Source: Reticulitermes lucifugus (taxonomy: Eukaryota; Arthropoda; Insecta; Blattodea; Rhinotermitidae). From it: a DNA stretch of 64,000 nucleotides. The stretch is from positions 4,117 to 68,116 of the forward strand of contig JAKCWW010000480.1 in assembly GCA_026260175.1 (NCBI GenBank), given 5' to 3'. The position numbers and the translations under genes are program-made. The notes under the pieces are model-generated. The model did not search any database. It saw only the letters and a program-made list of their open reading frames with translations, and had not been told where the DNA came from. Shown piece after piece: positions 1-11,252 of the stretch (positions within the stretch are counted from its first letter, which is position 1; every line of letters starts with the position of its first letter).

Positions 1-499
1 AGGCCAGTATACAGCACTTCTGATACTTGCCCGGACAGCAGGCCAGTATACAGCACTTCTGACGCATGCCCGGACAGCAGGCCCGTATACGGCACTTCTG
101 ACGCATGCCCGATAGCAGGCCAGTATACGGCACTTCTGACGCATGCCCTAACAGCAGGCCAGTACACAGCACTTCTGATACGTGCCTGCACAGCAGGCCC
201 GTATACGGCACTTCTGACGCATGCCCGATAGCAGGCCAGTATACAGCACTTCTGACGCATGCCCTAACAGCAGGCCAGTATACAGCACTTCTGACGCATG
301 CCCTAACCGCAGGCCAGTATACAGCACTTCTGACGCATGCCCTAACCGCAGGCCAGTATACAGCACTTCTGACGCATGCCCTAACAGCAGGCCAGTATAC
401 AGCACTTGATACATGCATGAACACAAGGCCAGTATACAGTACTTCTGATACATACACGACCAGCAGGCCAGTACACAGTACTTCTGATAGGTGCACAGC
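1..499. repeat. 39-bp minisatellite array
   Basis: About 13 head-to-tail units of roughly 39 bp, each beginning AGGCCAGTATACAGCACTTC and ending in GCAGC or similar; some units are 38 bp. The array is cut by the left window edge. Units become more diverged to the right (from about position 400), the usual pattern at the edge of a tandem array. The period equals 13 codons, so several frames stay open through it on both strands; those frames are not evidence of a gene. Confidence 0.95.
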
Positions 500-1140
500 T
501 CGTGTCTGCAAGTCCACGGTTATTACGAATACGAGGCTACGAATGCGTGAAGCACTGTCTCCATGTCCCGATGTCTTCACGGCGTGGTTCTTAATACAGC
601 AACAACTTATCTTGCATGTTGCACTTCTAAGGTCACATAAATCACAGAAAGCATCGTTATTAGGGGGGATTACCATGATAGCCGAACCCAAGCCGTTTAT
701 AGCGTGGGCAGCAACACATGTGTTCATCGATCGGAAACCTGTCATGGAACAGGTGAAGGAGAGGGCACAAAGCACGACCCCCGTAGAGCGACCGATGCCC
801 AGCGCATTACTCATTAGCACTACCTGCCGCAACATCACAGCGACACCCTGCCCTCATCCACTGCCGAATCGCAACGCATGCAGGCACTAGGGCAAGAATC
901 GTCATTTTGTTTGGATGGCGGGCAACCTGGAAAAGCTTAAAATTTATGGTGGGCACCAGATCTACGGCAAAAAGGCGCGAACTGAAATAATCACGTTACG
1001 AACAACTTTGAATCTCGTGATCTGACATCGTGACTTTTTTTTCAAATCACTGTTTCCGCACGCTCCACTGCACATGACAACTTCTTATAAAACGTCACTA
1101 ACCCTCAATGTGGCACCAGAACACAATCCAAACATTTAGA
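500..1140. other. no recognisable feature
   Basis: The open frame that enters from the minisatellite runs on to 890 without any motif I recognise. Nothing else is seen here. Confidence 0.6.
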
Positions 1141-1141
1141 A

Positions 1142-1225
1142 CAGTGGTGGGCAACCTATTTTAACTGAAGACCACTCAGACACGAGTAACTTGGTGCAGT
1201 GCCACAAAGGCCACTTAGGACACGG
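1142..1225 (+). mobile_element. hAT-type transposon end (fragment)
   Basis: Position 1142 starts CAGTGGTGGGCAACC, the terminal inverted repeat style of hAT DNA transposons (CAGNGGT followed by a C/A-rich block). No matching opposite end was found nearby, so this is a solo end or a decayed element of unknown length. The right limit is arbitrary. Confidence 0.45.
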
Positions 1226-2606
1226 TCGCGGGCCAAAGGATGCACACAACTGATTCAGAACCACTCGGCACTGAGCAGTTACTTGGCGGTCACAGGCGAA
1301 CAATAAAAATCTACGAACACTTCGAAGCCTACTGGTTGCTATACGTACCGCCAGGTTTAACACTGAGCTCCGCACTTTTTTGCACCCACACAGCATTAAT
1401 CATCAACATTAATTAATGACAAGAATCAATATACCACCTGCCCTACATTGCAGGACGCGTTACATATAACGGGAATATATACGAAGGACGAAGTATACAT
1501 GGTTCAGTACCGGTCCTGTGTAAGAATAACAATCATATGAAATCAACAACGCTGCAAGACTATACCAATATTAATGATCTAGCCTCATAAACTGTAAATA
1601 AGTTTTAAATATATTTAACTTCACAATATATGCATACATTATAAGAAAAACTTGGATCCCAAGAGAATGCGGCAGTGTATATTTCTATACTTTTTAATTA
1701 TAACTGAACTTGTCTGACGATGATCGGAAAGGGACGAAACATACAGCAAGTTGTTATTTCAATGAAGTTGTACCAGCTGAAAGTGGGACTGCATTTCTTG
1801 TATATACATGGCACGCACTGAATCTTCATATATAATGCTGATTCATTTTAGACTTCAAGTGGTTACGATCAGTTCAAAATGCTCCCAGGCACCGCAAACC
1901 CCTTCCAAGGACACTAAGGTACGGGCTTGTGTACGGCTGGCGGTCCCTGCACTGCGGGTTCCGAATGCAATTCGTTATGATTTGCACCTCCATCTGCTCT
2001 TGACGTTCATTCAGGGCAGAGGGGCCCACTGCTGACAGGCAACAGCAGAAATATTACGCTGCAGGGGTCATAAACTATGTCGACAAACACAAGCAGTATA
2101 TACGTAAACTTCAGACTCATATTGCGCTGGCGACATCCACGGTCTCAGGTAAATGATGCACAAGGCGTACTCTGCTACATCTTAGTACTCAAAACATCCC
2201 CGGTTTAATCACAACCTTCACCACTAACATCAAAACAAGAACAGTAAAACAGCTCTGTAGTATGACAACCGATCAGCCTAATATACGAGCAGAGTCGCAT
2301 CAGTATAAGAAACACGTCAGACAACGGACAGTCCCATCCACTACACAAGGCAGTACAAGGCATATGGGACCCCGCGTTTTCCTTCCTTCTTTCCCCCTTT
2401 TTAAATCCTTAAAACAGCCTAGACATAATGCTGAAATATGTTTCACGTTATTATATGCCTTAATCTGATATATTACCTTACCTGAAATTTATTTTTCAGA
2501 AATGTGGCAAGTTTCAATTAATGTTTCTGCAAACAGATGTTACAGGAAAACAAATGTATTCAACCTCTTACACACGGACAGGCAGACGTGACACCGTGCA
2601 CTGCAG
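1226..2606. other. AT-rich DNA without recognisable feature
   Basis: Open frames at 1808-2035 (75 codons) and 2262-2468 (68 codons) show no domain or repeat signature and are of the length expected by chance. Confidence 0.6.
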
Positions 2607-2681
<75 letters not shown>

Positions 2682-2683
2682 GG
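2607..2683. repeat. compound (TG)n(GA)n microsatellite
   Basis: A short TA run, about 20 TG units, then about 13 GA units without interruption. Confidence 0.97.
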
Positions 2684-3125
2684 TGGGCTCCAAGCTTTCA
2701 CAACCTCAGCACTCAAAAGTAGCCACTTTCACACTGTGAACGCTTTACTCTCGGGTACATATTCTTCCGCCATATACACTGGACACAAGACCTGCAGATC
2801 TGAGAATGTGTCTCAGTACATAGGCAGCGACTTCTGACACTGACAGCGGATGAGCTGATCACATTTCCGTGTCTTTTATAGAATCGGTAGGTTAACGAAT
2901 TAATTAAAGAGTACACTAAATTCTCGGAATGCGTGCTGCCATCCGGTTCCTAATCTGTTATAGTTGTCTAATACCTAAAGATCCCAAGACTAAAACATAA
3001 AAAACTATAATATAAGTGCACTGTAATATGCAATACTCAGTTAACACAACAAACGCACTTTTCGATACAAAGAGATTAGAAATTTTATTAAATACAGAAA
3101 ACATAAACAATATTTCATTAACCTC
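2684..3125. other. no recognisable feature
   Basis: Unique-looking AT-rich sequence; nothing recognised. Confidence 0.55.
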
Positions 3126-3240
3126 GATTTCAGGCTTCCGCCGCGATGTTGATGACTACGCGGCGTCGTGTGGTAATTGTATACCGACGTTTCGGGACGT
3201 CTCGGTCCCATCTTCACAGGTCAAGAGTCCGAGTAGATCT
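3126..3240 (-). mobile_element. Penelope-like repeat fragment, same family as 10172-10390
   Basis: The block starts with the same GATTTCAGGCTTCCGCCG terminus as the element at 10172 and continues through a CGGCGTC..TGTGGTAATT block to CCGACGTTTCGGGAC. Compared with 10172 it lacks about 25 bp of the arm, but it carries the far half of the hammerhead-like motif that is lost in the gap of the other copy. The shared left terminus independently supports the boundary of this family. The right limit is uncertain. Confidence 0.6.
3184..3222 (-). ncRNA. hammerhead-ribozyme-like motif (minimal, Penelope type)
   Basis: On the minus strand the order is ACC, TGTGAAGA (a near match to the CTGANGA core), an extra T, stem II GGGAC/GTCCC, then GAA-ACGT-C, then GGT. 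The flanking ACC and GGT can pair as stem I. In place of a normal stem III there is only the palindrome ACGT, so a fold would need two molecules. Short-stem-III hammerheads acting as dimers are described for Penelope-like elements; membership here is inferred. Confidence 0.45.
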
Positions 3241-3973
3241 CAATATTTCATTAGTTGTGAAAAATACGAACGCATATTTCGAAACCTTTTCTACGACTGT
3301 GAGTATTTTAAATTAAGAATTTGGCTCCTATACAGGAAATGGAGAACACGGTTGTGTTTTTCGGTTATCCCAAATCCGGCAAATATTTAATGAACTATCA
3401 TGATACGACAACAAGTTAGTAAATGTGTGAACAGCGCAAAAATTCTGGCGCGCTCGCTCGACTGACCCCAGCCAGCATAAAAATCCCGTTTGTGTGGAAA
3501 ACTGTATGATTTACAGGGAGTGTGTACGGTACAAAATACAGCGTGTTTTTCCCGCTGCTTCTGCCTGTAACATTTCTTTCTCCGGTCAACATGTAGCCAG
3601 TTAGTTACACTCGAGATTACTAACTGACTGACTGTTTCTTGCATGATGACGCCAGCATTCCTGACACAGCCTAATATTTCTTAAGAATACCAAGAGAACA
3701 GTGCGGTGGTTGATTCTCTACAGCTGATGGCTTCATATTTGATGGTTGTTGGTTAACACTGCAGCTTCCAGCTATCAGACAGCTCGGATAATTTTTGCGT
3801 AACACAATTCTGGCACCAGATTAAGAGAATACCTGAATTTTGATACCTTGAATACATTCGTTATACACGTAAAGCGCGTACCAACTGTGTAACTGCAAAT
3901 AATAATGCACAAATACAGCACACAAGGAGACAATCAAAATACAAAATAATTAACAAAACACGACAAAACGCAA
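3241..3973. other. no recognisable feature
   Basis: A minus-strand open frame at 3387-3644 (85 codons) has no recognisable motif. Nothing else is seen. Confidence 0.55.
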
Positions 3974-4014
3974 TAAGTAGTAGGAGTAGTAGTAGTAGTA
4001 GTAGTAGTAGTAGC
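3974..4014. repeat. (AGT)n microsatellite
   Basis: About 12 trinucleotide units with one GGA interruption. Confidence 0.95.
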
Positions 4015-4435
4015 TAAAACAGTGGGAGGAAGAGGAGAAGAATGCGTCCGTTGTCACACAAAGCTATGTTTTGCGTAAGTATGACTACTACTGTCTACTT
4101 ACGCTGACAGGTTGATACCAGACCGGCACTAATATGGTACTCACCTAGAATGAAAAGGCTACAATTAAACCACAATGCATGATACATACAGGCTGCACAG
4201 TTCATAGAACTCAAACAATACACTACACAACAAAACCCCTTCAGGGAATGCAATCATAATGGAACATAAACGTTCTAAATACAGCGCAGGTCTGCACTGT
4301 TCGTCATAGCTGTATGCGCTTTATGCATGGCTCATCCCAAGCCTTTCTTCCCCGGCCAATTTGAACTGATTTTTCTTTCATGATCACTAAACGGGCAACC
4401 TCTCCTTCGGGTGCACAAAACAGTAGAGTGGTACA
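4015..4435. other. no recognisable feature
   Basis: Nothing recognised. Confidence 0.55.
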
Positions 4436-4483
4436 ATCTCTCTCTCTCTCAATCTCTCTCTCTCTCTCTCTCACACACACACT
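4436..4483. repeat. compound (CT)n(CA)n microsatellite
   Basis: A CT run with a single AA interruption, followed by five CA units. Confidence 0.95.
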
Positions 4484-4789
4484 TTACTCGTACCACGACT
4501 CATTTATATATTGTCTCTATCCGGCAACTATGAACTGAGTAGATGTGTCACCTTTTAACCCGAGGACACGGACCGATCCTGTCCCCAACACGCAGTGTTG
4601 TTAATTTCCTTTTATAAAGGGACGCAGTGCAATGTCCGAAAAGAGAACGATGCCAACAATTACTAAGTTTCTAATTATGCAATTTTACCACACTCCTGTT
4701 ACTTCCTCCCTCCTGGATCCAAATATTCTCCTCTGCACCCAGTCTTCAGTTACGACGGCGGCCATGATTCATATCGTGGTTTTGTGAGT

Positions 4790-4990
4790 TGTGACACCAT
4801 ACAGCATGACAGCTGGGACATACTGCCTCCATCTTCAGGGTTCTACACTGCAACGGCAGTATCATGTTCACAAGCGGAGTATAACCTTGCAGATGGAGGC
4901 AGTATGGTCCTCAAACGCTGGGGCCTACCTACCAGAACACAGTTTCATATCCCTGAGGACCACAACATGAACTCTTCTATGCCTAGGATG
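4790..4990. repeat. fold-back interspersed repeat
   Basis: Two perfect 16-bp inverted arms (4819-4834 and 4891-4906, CATACTGCCTCCATCT) enclose a 56-bp loop; weaker pairing (GGGTT..ACACT against AGTATAACC) extends inside. The following stretch to about 4990 resembles, in my recollection, a tail widely spread in cockroach and termite genomes. The class is unknown; a small DNA transposon or retroelement end is possible. Confidence 0.55.
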
Positions 4991-5032
4991 AAGGCATACA
5001 CTAGATTCAGTTCGCAAACGGAAATGCATTTG

Positions 5033-5075
5033 ATTATTATTATTATTATTATTATGACGACGACGACGACGATGA
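5033..5075. repeat. (ATT)n(GAC)n compound microsatellite
   Basis: Seven ATT units run directly into six GAC/GAT units. Confidence 0.95.
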
Positions 5076-6529
5076 CAAACGTTTACTCCCAGCCACACAA
5101 AAATTCCTCCGAAGTTTTTTTTATCACAACAATTTCATACAGACTACTCAGCATATCTGAAATCATAAGTTCAAACGGCTGGCATCTACTTACGAACAAT
5201 GCGGAAAGAAAAATCAAAGCTTGGTGCCTATAAACCTAACCGTTAAACGCAGGGCTTCTTTCTCGTCTCTGATATATTACGTAAGTCTCTGCACAGTGAC
5301 TGAACGGCTTTCGAGAGGGCAGGCCATTTCTCTACCAACTCGGATTATGACCGCCACAGTTGCAATCTACCGGGGGCGGGGGACAGGCTGCAGGCAATGG
5401 AGAGAGGGATACTGACAGTGAAAAGAATAAATTAAGGAAAAAACCATAACCAGAGACAGAGTGGGACAGAAAGGGTCCCGTAGATGAAAAGTAGTAAAAT
5501 TTATGAAGCATCCACCAATTTCCATACGATCTATACTTTTTATACGTCATATTTCAACGCGCGACATTTACAGGCTCCTCTGCGAAGGCCTGTTATGCCA
5601 CTCCGAAATCGACACCAATGGAGTACAGTTACAATGCTTGCCGTGTTCACATGACTATGAAAATCAACTGACATTCCTGACGTCACCAGCTGGGAAACTC
5701 GACCCAGGCATGTATGGAAGGCTAATAATACAAAGAATGAGTCTTAACCAACTGGAAATGAGTGTATTGACTGCATTCAGCTGGCTCAGGGCATGGCTAC
5801 AGATCGCAAAGTTCATTTACTTACCTTACACAGTTATAAAATATAGATACATCCTGAAGATACAAACTAAAAGTTCCGCACTGCGTACTTCAGATACTAG
5901 TCTCAGCCAGACAAATCCACTATATCCCATTTCTTTATGATCCTCTATAAAGTTCGCTTATGCATACGAGTATCAAATTCTCTTCCCTTCCAGCTTCTCA
6001 ACCAAACTTGTTTGTGCATTTCTCATTTCCCCAATATGAGAACCAAGAATTTAGACTAAGCAGTAACACTTCTGGTTCATTCTGGATATATCGGGCCGCG
6101 ATTTTTGTCGGCTTCCTCAGTTCCTAGTAGAATCTGACCGACATGTTCAAGGCTTTTCTCAGTTCCTCCAAGAGAATGCCAGAACAGTACTGCGAAACAT
6201 ATCACACGATCACTTCCTCCTGAAATCTTTCAAACGCACCGAACGCGACCGCACACATGACCGCTCCAGCTGAAACAGCGCCGTTAAAATATGGTACCGG
6301 TCATCCGTCCCAGATGTCAGAAGTAACTAATATGAATCTACATGTCACCCAAAACTGCAGACACGTGTTTGTAAATATGAACTGTTTTCTGCAACGTATA
6401 TAGGCCAGGCACGCAGCGAGATACGCACGTACGAGGCGTCTAATGAGCGCACGAGTAAACAAGCGGCTCTCAAGGGCACACTGCCAATGGGCCAATGTCA
6501 CGGCGAAGGGCCGCGATAACGCTCGAGGC
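5076..6529. other. no recognisable feature
   Basis: The longest frame (5503-5940, 145 codons, plus) has no recognisable domain, no signal peptide and no codon pattern that I can support as coding. Nothing else is recognised. Confidence 0.5.
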
Positions 6530-6720
6530 CAGGGCTGGCCCAAACGCAACACACCACCATCACGTCACTTCGTCATGGTTGTCGTTATTGTGGTCGAGAC
6601 CAGGGCTATCCAAAATATAACATATCACCATATCACTGTTGTTGTTTTACAGCTGCTGATTTTATTTTTGTTACTGCACTAGAGGTAAGGGCTGCCCAAA
6701 ACATAATGCATCACATTATT
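6530..6720 (+). repeat. three degenerate copies of a hAT-end-like unit
   Basis: CAGGGCTGGCCCAAACGCAA (6530), CAGGGCTATCCAAAATATAA (6601) and TAAGGGCTGCCCAAAACATA (6686) are followed by similar AACACAtCACCAtCAC-like stretches. Spacing is 71 and 86 bp. The motif resembles a hAT terminal repeat (CAGGGCTGCCCAA). It is either a degenerate tandem array or nested transposon ends. Confidence 0.45.
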
Positions 6721-6932
6721 ATATCATATCATCATAATCATAATTGAATATAATTATTATGTACAAATTTTCTCACTTTTACTATAATTTTCTAGTTAAA
6801 ACGCTGCCTTCTTAGTTAATTTAACTGTATGGCACTGCCTTTTGTTTTGTGAATATTTGTTTATACGTATGTATATATGTTATTTCTGTTAGTGCTGATT
6901 TGGTAATGGGCCACTGCGCTGTCAGCACATAC

Positions 6933-6963
6933 ATATTATTATTATTATTATTATTATTATTAG
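6933..6963. repeat. (ATT)n microsatellite
   Basis: About ten ATT units. Its right part is included in the TSD of the adjoining SINE. Confidence 0.95.
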
Positions 6964-6969
6964 ACTGCA

Positions 6970-7249
6970 CCGGGCGGGGATAGCTCAGTCGGTACAGCGA
7001 CTCGCTACGGGCTGGACGGTCAGGGGATCGAATCCCGGTGGGCGCAAATATTCCGCACCCGTCCAGACCGGTCCTAAGGCCCATCCAGCCTCCTGTAAAA
7101 TGGGCACCGGGTCTCTTTCCCGGGAGTAAAGTGACCGGGGCGTGGCATTAACCACCCACCCCATCTAGCGCCGAGGTTAAAGAAAAGTACAGCTATACCT
7201 CTACTCCCCTTCTGAGCTTTCATGGCCTGTTATGGACTGAAATTTACCT
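6970..7249 (+). mobile_element. tRNA-derived SINE, full length, family 1
   Basis: A 280-bp SINE. The head is tRNA-like: GGGGATAGCTCAGTCGGTAC carries a pol III A box and GGGGATCGAATCCC a B box about 45 bp further on, the spacing expected of a tRNA. The tRNA-unrelated body contains CCCGGGAGTAAAGTGACCGG and ends TTTACC. It lies between perfect 16-bp TSDs, TTATTATTAGACTGCA, at 6954-6969 and 7250-7265. Two further copies are present (52550, 56258). A minus-strand open frame here is a by-product. Confidence 0.93.
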
Positions 7250-7490
7250 TTATTATTAGACTGCATGCAAATTTCAGTCCAAAACCTTAAACAGTACATC
7301 AGCAGATGATGCTGATGAAGAAATTACATAAACAGCGCATGAGGGTGTGAACTGGCAAGTGGCTCACGATACGTCCGGTGACAGACTTCTGTAAACGGGG
7401 TAATCAACCACTGGGTTCCAAAGGAGCCGGCGAATTTTCTGATTAGCCGAGCAGTAACTAGCTTTTCAATACCGAATATGACCAAGGCGA

Positions 7491-7492
<2 letters not shown>

Positions 7493-7524
<32 letters not shown>
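7493..7524. repeat. (ATT)n microsatellite
   Basis: About ten ATT units. Confidence 0.95.
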
Positions 7525-7584
7525 GGCGGCGTTGTTTCGTGCTTACTTTAGCAACAATCTCGTATTCAAATTTCTGGAATTCTT

Positions 7585-8290
7585 TCTTCGCCTTATGCAG
7601 GTGGTACATTATGGTGTTCCACAAGGATACGGGCAACGTAATTAAGTATTCTATGTACATTATGTTCGCTGAAGACACCAACATTTTCTGTGATGTTCAA
7701 TCCCCTACTGACTGCACCCTGCTAAAATCTGATATCGATTCCGTAGAACGTTGTTGCGCTGCTGAATCCTGCAAATCCCCTACTGACATTGAGGGCTTGG
7801 CAGTATTTACTGATTCGAAACTTTACATCATGTTGAAAACGTATTTTGTCTGTCTGTTCAGTCACTGGTTCTTGTTCGCACTGCAGTATTTTCCTTTTGT
7901 TCTTTGTTTGCTTATTAATTTTTATATTTTACGTATTTAGTTAGACATGAATTACAGTGTGCCTCTGTTATCTGGAATTTTATTACGTCTGCCGATACGA
8001 ACAAGGTGGAACGCATACAGCGGAAGTTTGCAGCACTCTGTCATAATCGTTTATTTCCCCACGCCCGTTGTAGTTACGCTAATGCATCAGAATACGTAAA
8101 ACAGCATACCTTACGTGACAGAAGGAATCATCTCGACGCACTGACATTTGCTGACATATGTGTATTTCACGACCGCACGTCAACAATCATCCACATAATC
8201 TTAACCTAGGGTTAGCCCTCAAGCTGACAGAACACCGTGTAAATTCTGGCAAGTGGCGTTCCTCCAATAAAAATCTCTATTTAGCGTTGT
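7585..8290 (+). pseudogene. jockey-like LINE reverse transcriptase, decayed
   Basis: This is the fragmentary 3' half of a non-LTR retrotransposon ORF2. In one frame HYGVPQG (about 7611-7630) matches the GVPQGS block of reverse transcriptase palm domains. In another, FAED (7665-7676) occupies the catalytic F/YADD position, with one aspartate replaced by glutamate. The thumb and C-terminal region is best preserved at 7990-8209, including ERIQRKFAALCHNR and HTLRDRRNHLDAL. Frameshifts and a deletion between the palm and thumb blocks break the gene, so it cannot encode an active enzyme. No endonuclease domain remains, so the copy is 5'-truncated. The family call rests on recognised peptide blocks; CR1-like placement is an alternative. 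Confidence 0.82.
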
Positions 8291-8990
8291 TGTTCACGTT
8301 TGAAATTTGAGCAATTTAATGCTCTGAAAAGAGAGTTGGAATCTGCACATGAAGAATATTTCTCATTACGATCGTGTACTTTACATTGAAGGAGAACCGA
8401 AACTAAAGTATTTTCAGATATTCGAATTCACCAAAAAAAAAATAATTTTTCATGAATAAAAGAACTGAATATTTTTAACCCGAAGAGGAGGAGCAAGTTT
8501 TGGCACTAAAACAAAACCTCTAGGACGGAAGGAAACTACACCACTGCACCGGAAGAAAGCAAAACAAATCATAAATCCAGATAATTTCTGCCTCTGAAAC
8601 TAAGACAGAGCCTCATAAGCTCTGAAGAATACGTCGATAGCGAACAATCGACAGCTGGTGAACGACGCAATAAAAATTTTACAGGAAGACATAAAATCAA
8701 TCTGATATCCCCCATAAATAACACTGTGACACAACGTCGCAGTTCTACTCTGCTGGTCAGACATGAGTCACAGAAAATGCTACCAATCGGATTACACCAA
8801 AAACAAACAATTTTTAGACGCGCTCCCTACACACATTTTGGAAACCATTACTTTCAAGTCCACCCATCTGTGCACAATAGAAGCAAGAAACTGAACGACA
8901 GAGTTCGACGGAACTCGACACTGCATATTAACATTAAGATACTTCGATTTTCCTTCAGTGTGGTACGAAAAGTTTAACCGCAATTCAAAT
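8291..8990. other. no recognisable feature
   Basis: Nothing recognised; open frames are below 85 codons. Confidence 0.55.
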
Positions 8991-8994
8991 GACT

Positions 8995-9118
8995 CAGTAC
9001 AGGGCCCAGTGCAGAATCTCATAAACACAGTAATGAACCTTCAGGTAACACAACGGAGAATGTCTTTACCAGTTAGGCGACTGAAAGCCTCTCAAGCAAG
9101 ACTCTGTTGTAGTCAGTT
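8995..9118 (+). mobile_element. LINE family A, 3' end remnant
   Basis: The stretch around AACACAGTAATGAACCTTCA, then GGAGAATGTC and CTCTCAAGCAAGACTCTG, aligns by eye with the 3' end of the better copy at 26841-26985. The open frame is lost. Confidence 0.65.
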
Positions 9119-10159
9119 CCAAAAACCACTCAAAGGACAAAAAATGAAGTTCATATTACATGTGTCCTTGCAGTGCCTGGCAACGTACCCTGAAATCTGA
9201 CATATGGAACTAAAGTACAAAACATTCCAATCTGTGACAGGACCTATACGCGTCTTGCTGTATGTCATCAAAACTTTATAAACCATGCAGATGACATAAG
9301 AGTCGTTAAACCATGTTCTAATGTCTGACACAGTGACTCGCGCAGTCTACATTTCTCAGAAAAGCTGGATCCCAATTCGAGAACGAGTGAAGCAGGTAGG
9401 GACGTTACATTATGTGGTCAATTGCCGTCGGCTCTTTCGCCCACGCACCGGTTCCATTTCCCGTTCCTTATGGTAGTCTAGGGTCACATGCCAGACGATA
9501 CGCACATTACATACGCCACGTACGCTAAATACAGCTACTGCACAGTGTGCCGTGTAAACTCGAACAATTCTCAAATACGTGAAATTTTCGAGCAACACGT
9601 TGCATTTCAGTCAGAACACAAGCAGACGGTAAGTGCGTACTGCATCCATTTAAGACGACTGTGGTTCACAGACTCTGCGACACAGACCGTGAAGCAACAT
9701 TTAAATATCGTGAACTGCTGCCCGTCTTGGTGTGAAGGATACAGACAGACAGGCCCAAAATCTTTCTGCGTAGCGGTGAAAATTGGTTTCAAGTCAGTGG
9801 GTACGCGAACTCTTAGAACAGCATGTACTGTTCTGCAGACAATCCCATGTTACTCCACGAAGTGCCATGTTACGTGGCGTTTAAGTTGGTGTGTGGTGTC
9901 CTATGAGTGCAACGAGGATTTCCGGGCAATTTTTTAAGCCATAAATTCGCACCCATGTGCCACACACACTAGCACAGTTTCTTCAATTCCCAGTCCATTT
10001 ATGAGTGAGCCTATGCCCTTTTTTTTTCGGGAAGACAGCGCACACAATTCAATGCGATGTTTAGGCAGTGATTTTGGTGACAGAATCACAAGCAGGGATA
10101 GTGTCCTCCTCGTCTGCCAGATGTGAACCAGTGCGATTTATTTTGTCGTTGTGAGGGGC
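9119..10159. other. no recognisable feature
   Basis: A plus-strand frame at 9488-9937 (149 codons, cysteine-rich) matches no family I know. I do not call it a gene. Confidence 0.5.
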
Positions 10160-10171
10160 ATGCTAAACCTT

Positions 10172-10390
10172 GATTTCAGGCTTCCGCCGCGATGGTGATG
10201 AAATCTGTGGACTTCTGGGTTATTACACGGCGTCATGTGGTAATTATTTACCGACGTTTCGGGACAACGTATCGNNNNNNNNNNNNNNNNNNNNNNNNNN
10301 NNNNNNNNNNNNNNNNNNNNNNNNCCCGAAACGTCGGTAAATAATTACTACACGACGCCGTGTAATAACCCAGAAGACCACAGATTTTAT
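10172..10390 (-). mobile_element. Penelope-like non-autonomous inverted-repeat element (with gap)
   Basis: Two inverted arms face each other across a gap: 10201-10260 and 10325-10390 match over about 60 bp with about three differences. Outside the left arm is a one-sided 29-bp tail starting GATTTCAGG. Imperfect 12-bp TSDs flank the whole: ATGCTAAACCTT (10160-10171) and ATGCTGAACCTT (10391-10402). Inverted terminal repeats plus a unique tail of about 30 bp at one side are known for Penelope retroelements. Each arm carries CCCGAAACGTCGG, the end of a hammerhead-like motif whose other half lies in the gap. Confidence 0.65.
10275..10324. other. assembly gap (50 N)
   Basis: It lies exactly in the loop between the two inverted arms, so a hairpin-forming repeat probably blocked assembly. 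The true length is unknown. Confidence 0.95.
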
Positions 10391-10402
10391 GCTGAACCTT
10401 AC

Positions 10403-10996
10403 TGATTGTAATAACAATCCTAGCATTGGAGACGATTTCACCAGCAAAAGTCGACGTAAAATGAACAATGCATTTGTAGGTTTGACGCGTGTCTGCGGAC
10501 CGAAGGAAAACGCTTCCTTTATTTCAATATAATGAATAAGAACCTAATATTAAACGGCAAATTAACACGGCGGCGGGCGCTGCACCGCCTGCCATCACGC
10601 GGAACGGTCTACGTGTGATGCGGGTTGTGTGACAACACGATGTCCCTGTAGTTCAACTACAGAAATTATGCCTACGGCATTCTGATGTAACCTTTCACAA
10701 CCTTCCCCCGCCATACCAAACAATGGAGGACTGGCGTGGAAGTATACTGTCTAGCGGAGGCTCGACATGCAACATACTGCACTTCTGCAGCAGACGTCTG
10801 TCGCAGTGTGATCGTGGTGTACCAGACACAGTAACACGGATTTAAAACTGAAACAAAACTGAAATGCACATTTAACGCTGCCACAAGAACCCTATATATG
10901 GGTACAAAATGCTTCCATTAAATGTTTGTGATGAATTTCATTAGAAATCCGTTCTGCCGGTCAGATCTAGTTACAAAATAACGAAAAGACCGAGAA
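10403..10996. other. no recognisable feature
   Basis: Nothing recognised. Confidence 0.55.
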
Positions 10997-11252
10997 TTAC
11001 CACTACAGTCTGTGACACTGCACACATCACCAGCACAGTCTGTGATACTGCACATATCATCAGCACAGTCTGTGACACTCCACTATCATCAGCACAGTCT
11101 GTGCCACTGCACACATCATCAGCACAGTCTGTGATACTGCACATATCAGCACAGTCTGTGATACTGCACGTATCATCAGTACAATCTGTGATACTGTACA
11201 TATCATCAGTACAGCCTGTGATACAGCACATATCATCAATACATCATTTACA
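10997..11252. repeat. 30-bp minisatellite array
   Basis: About eight units of AGCACAGTCTGTGATACTGC followed by ACATATCATC, some shortened to 27 or 28 bp. Right-hand units carry more changes. Since 30 is a multiple of three, open frames appear on the minus strand (10971-11326); they are artefacts of the period. Confidence 0.95.

Noticed and set aside
105-890. 261-codon open frame at the left edge
   Set aside because: More than half of it is the 39-bp minisatellite, whose period of 13 codons keeps frames open on both strands; the rest has no motif.
6985-7050. A genuine tRNA gene
   Set aside because: A and B boxes are present, but the sequence continues into a SINE body and is bounded by TSDs; the acceptor stem does not close as in a tRNA.
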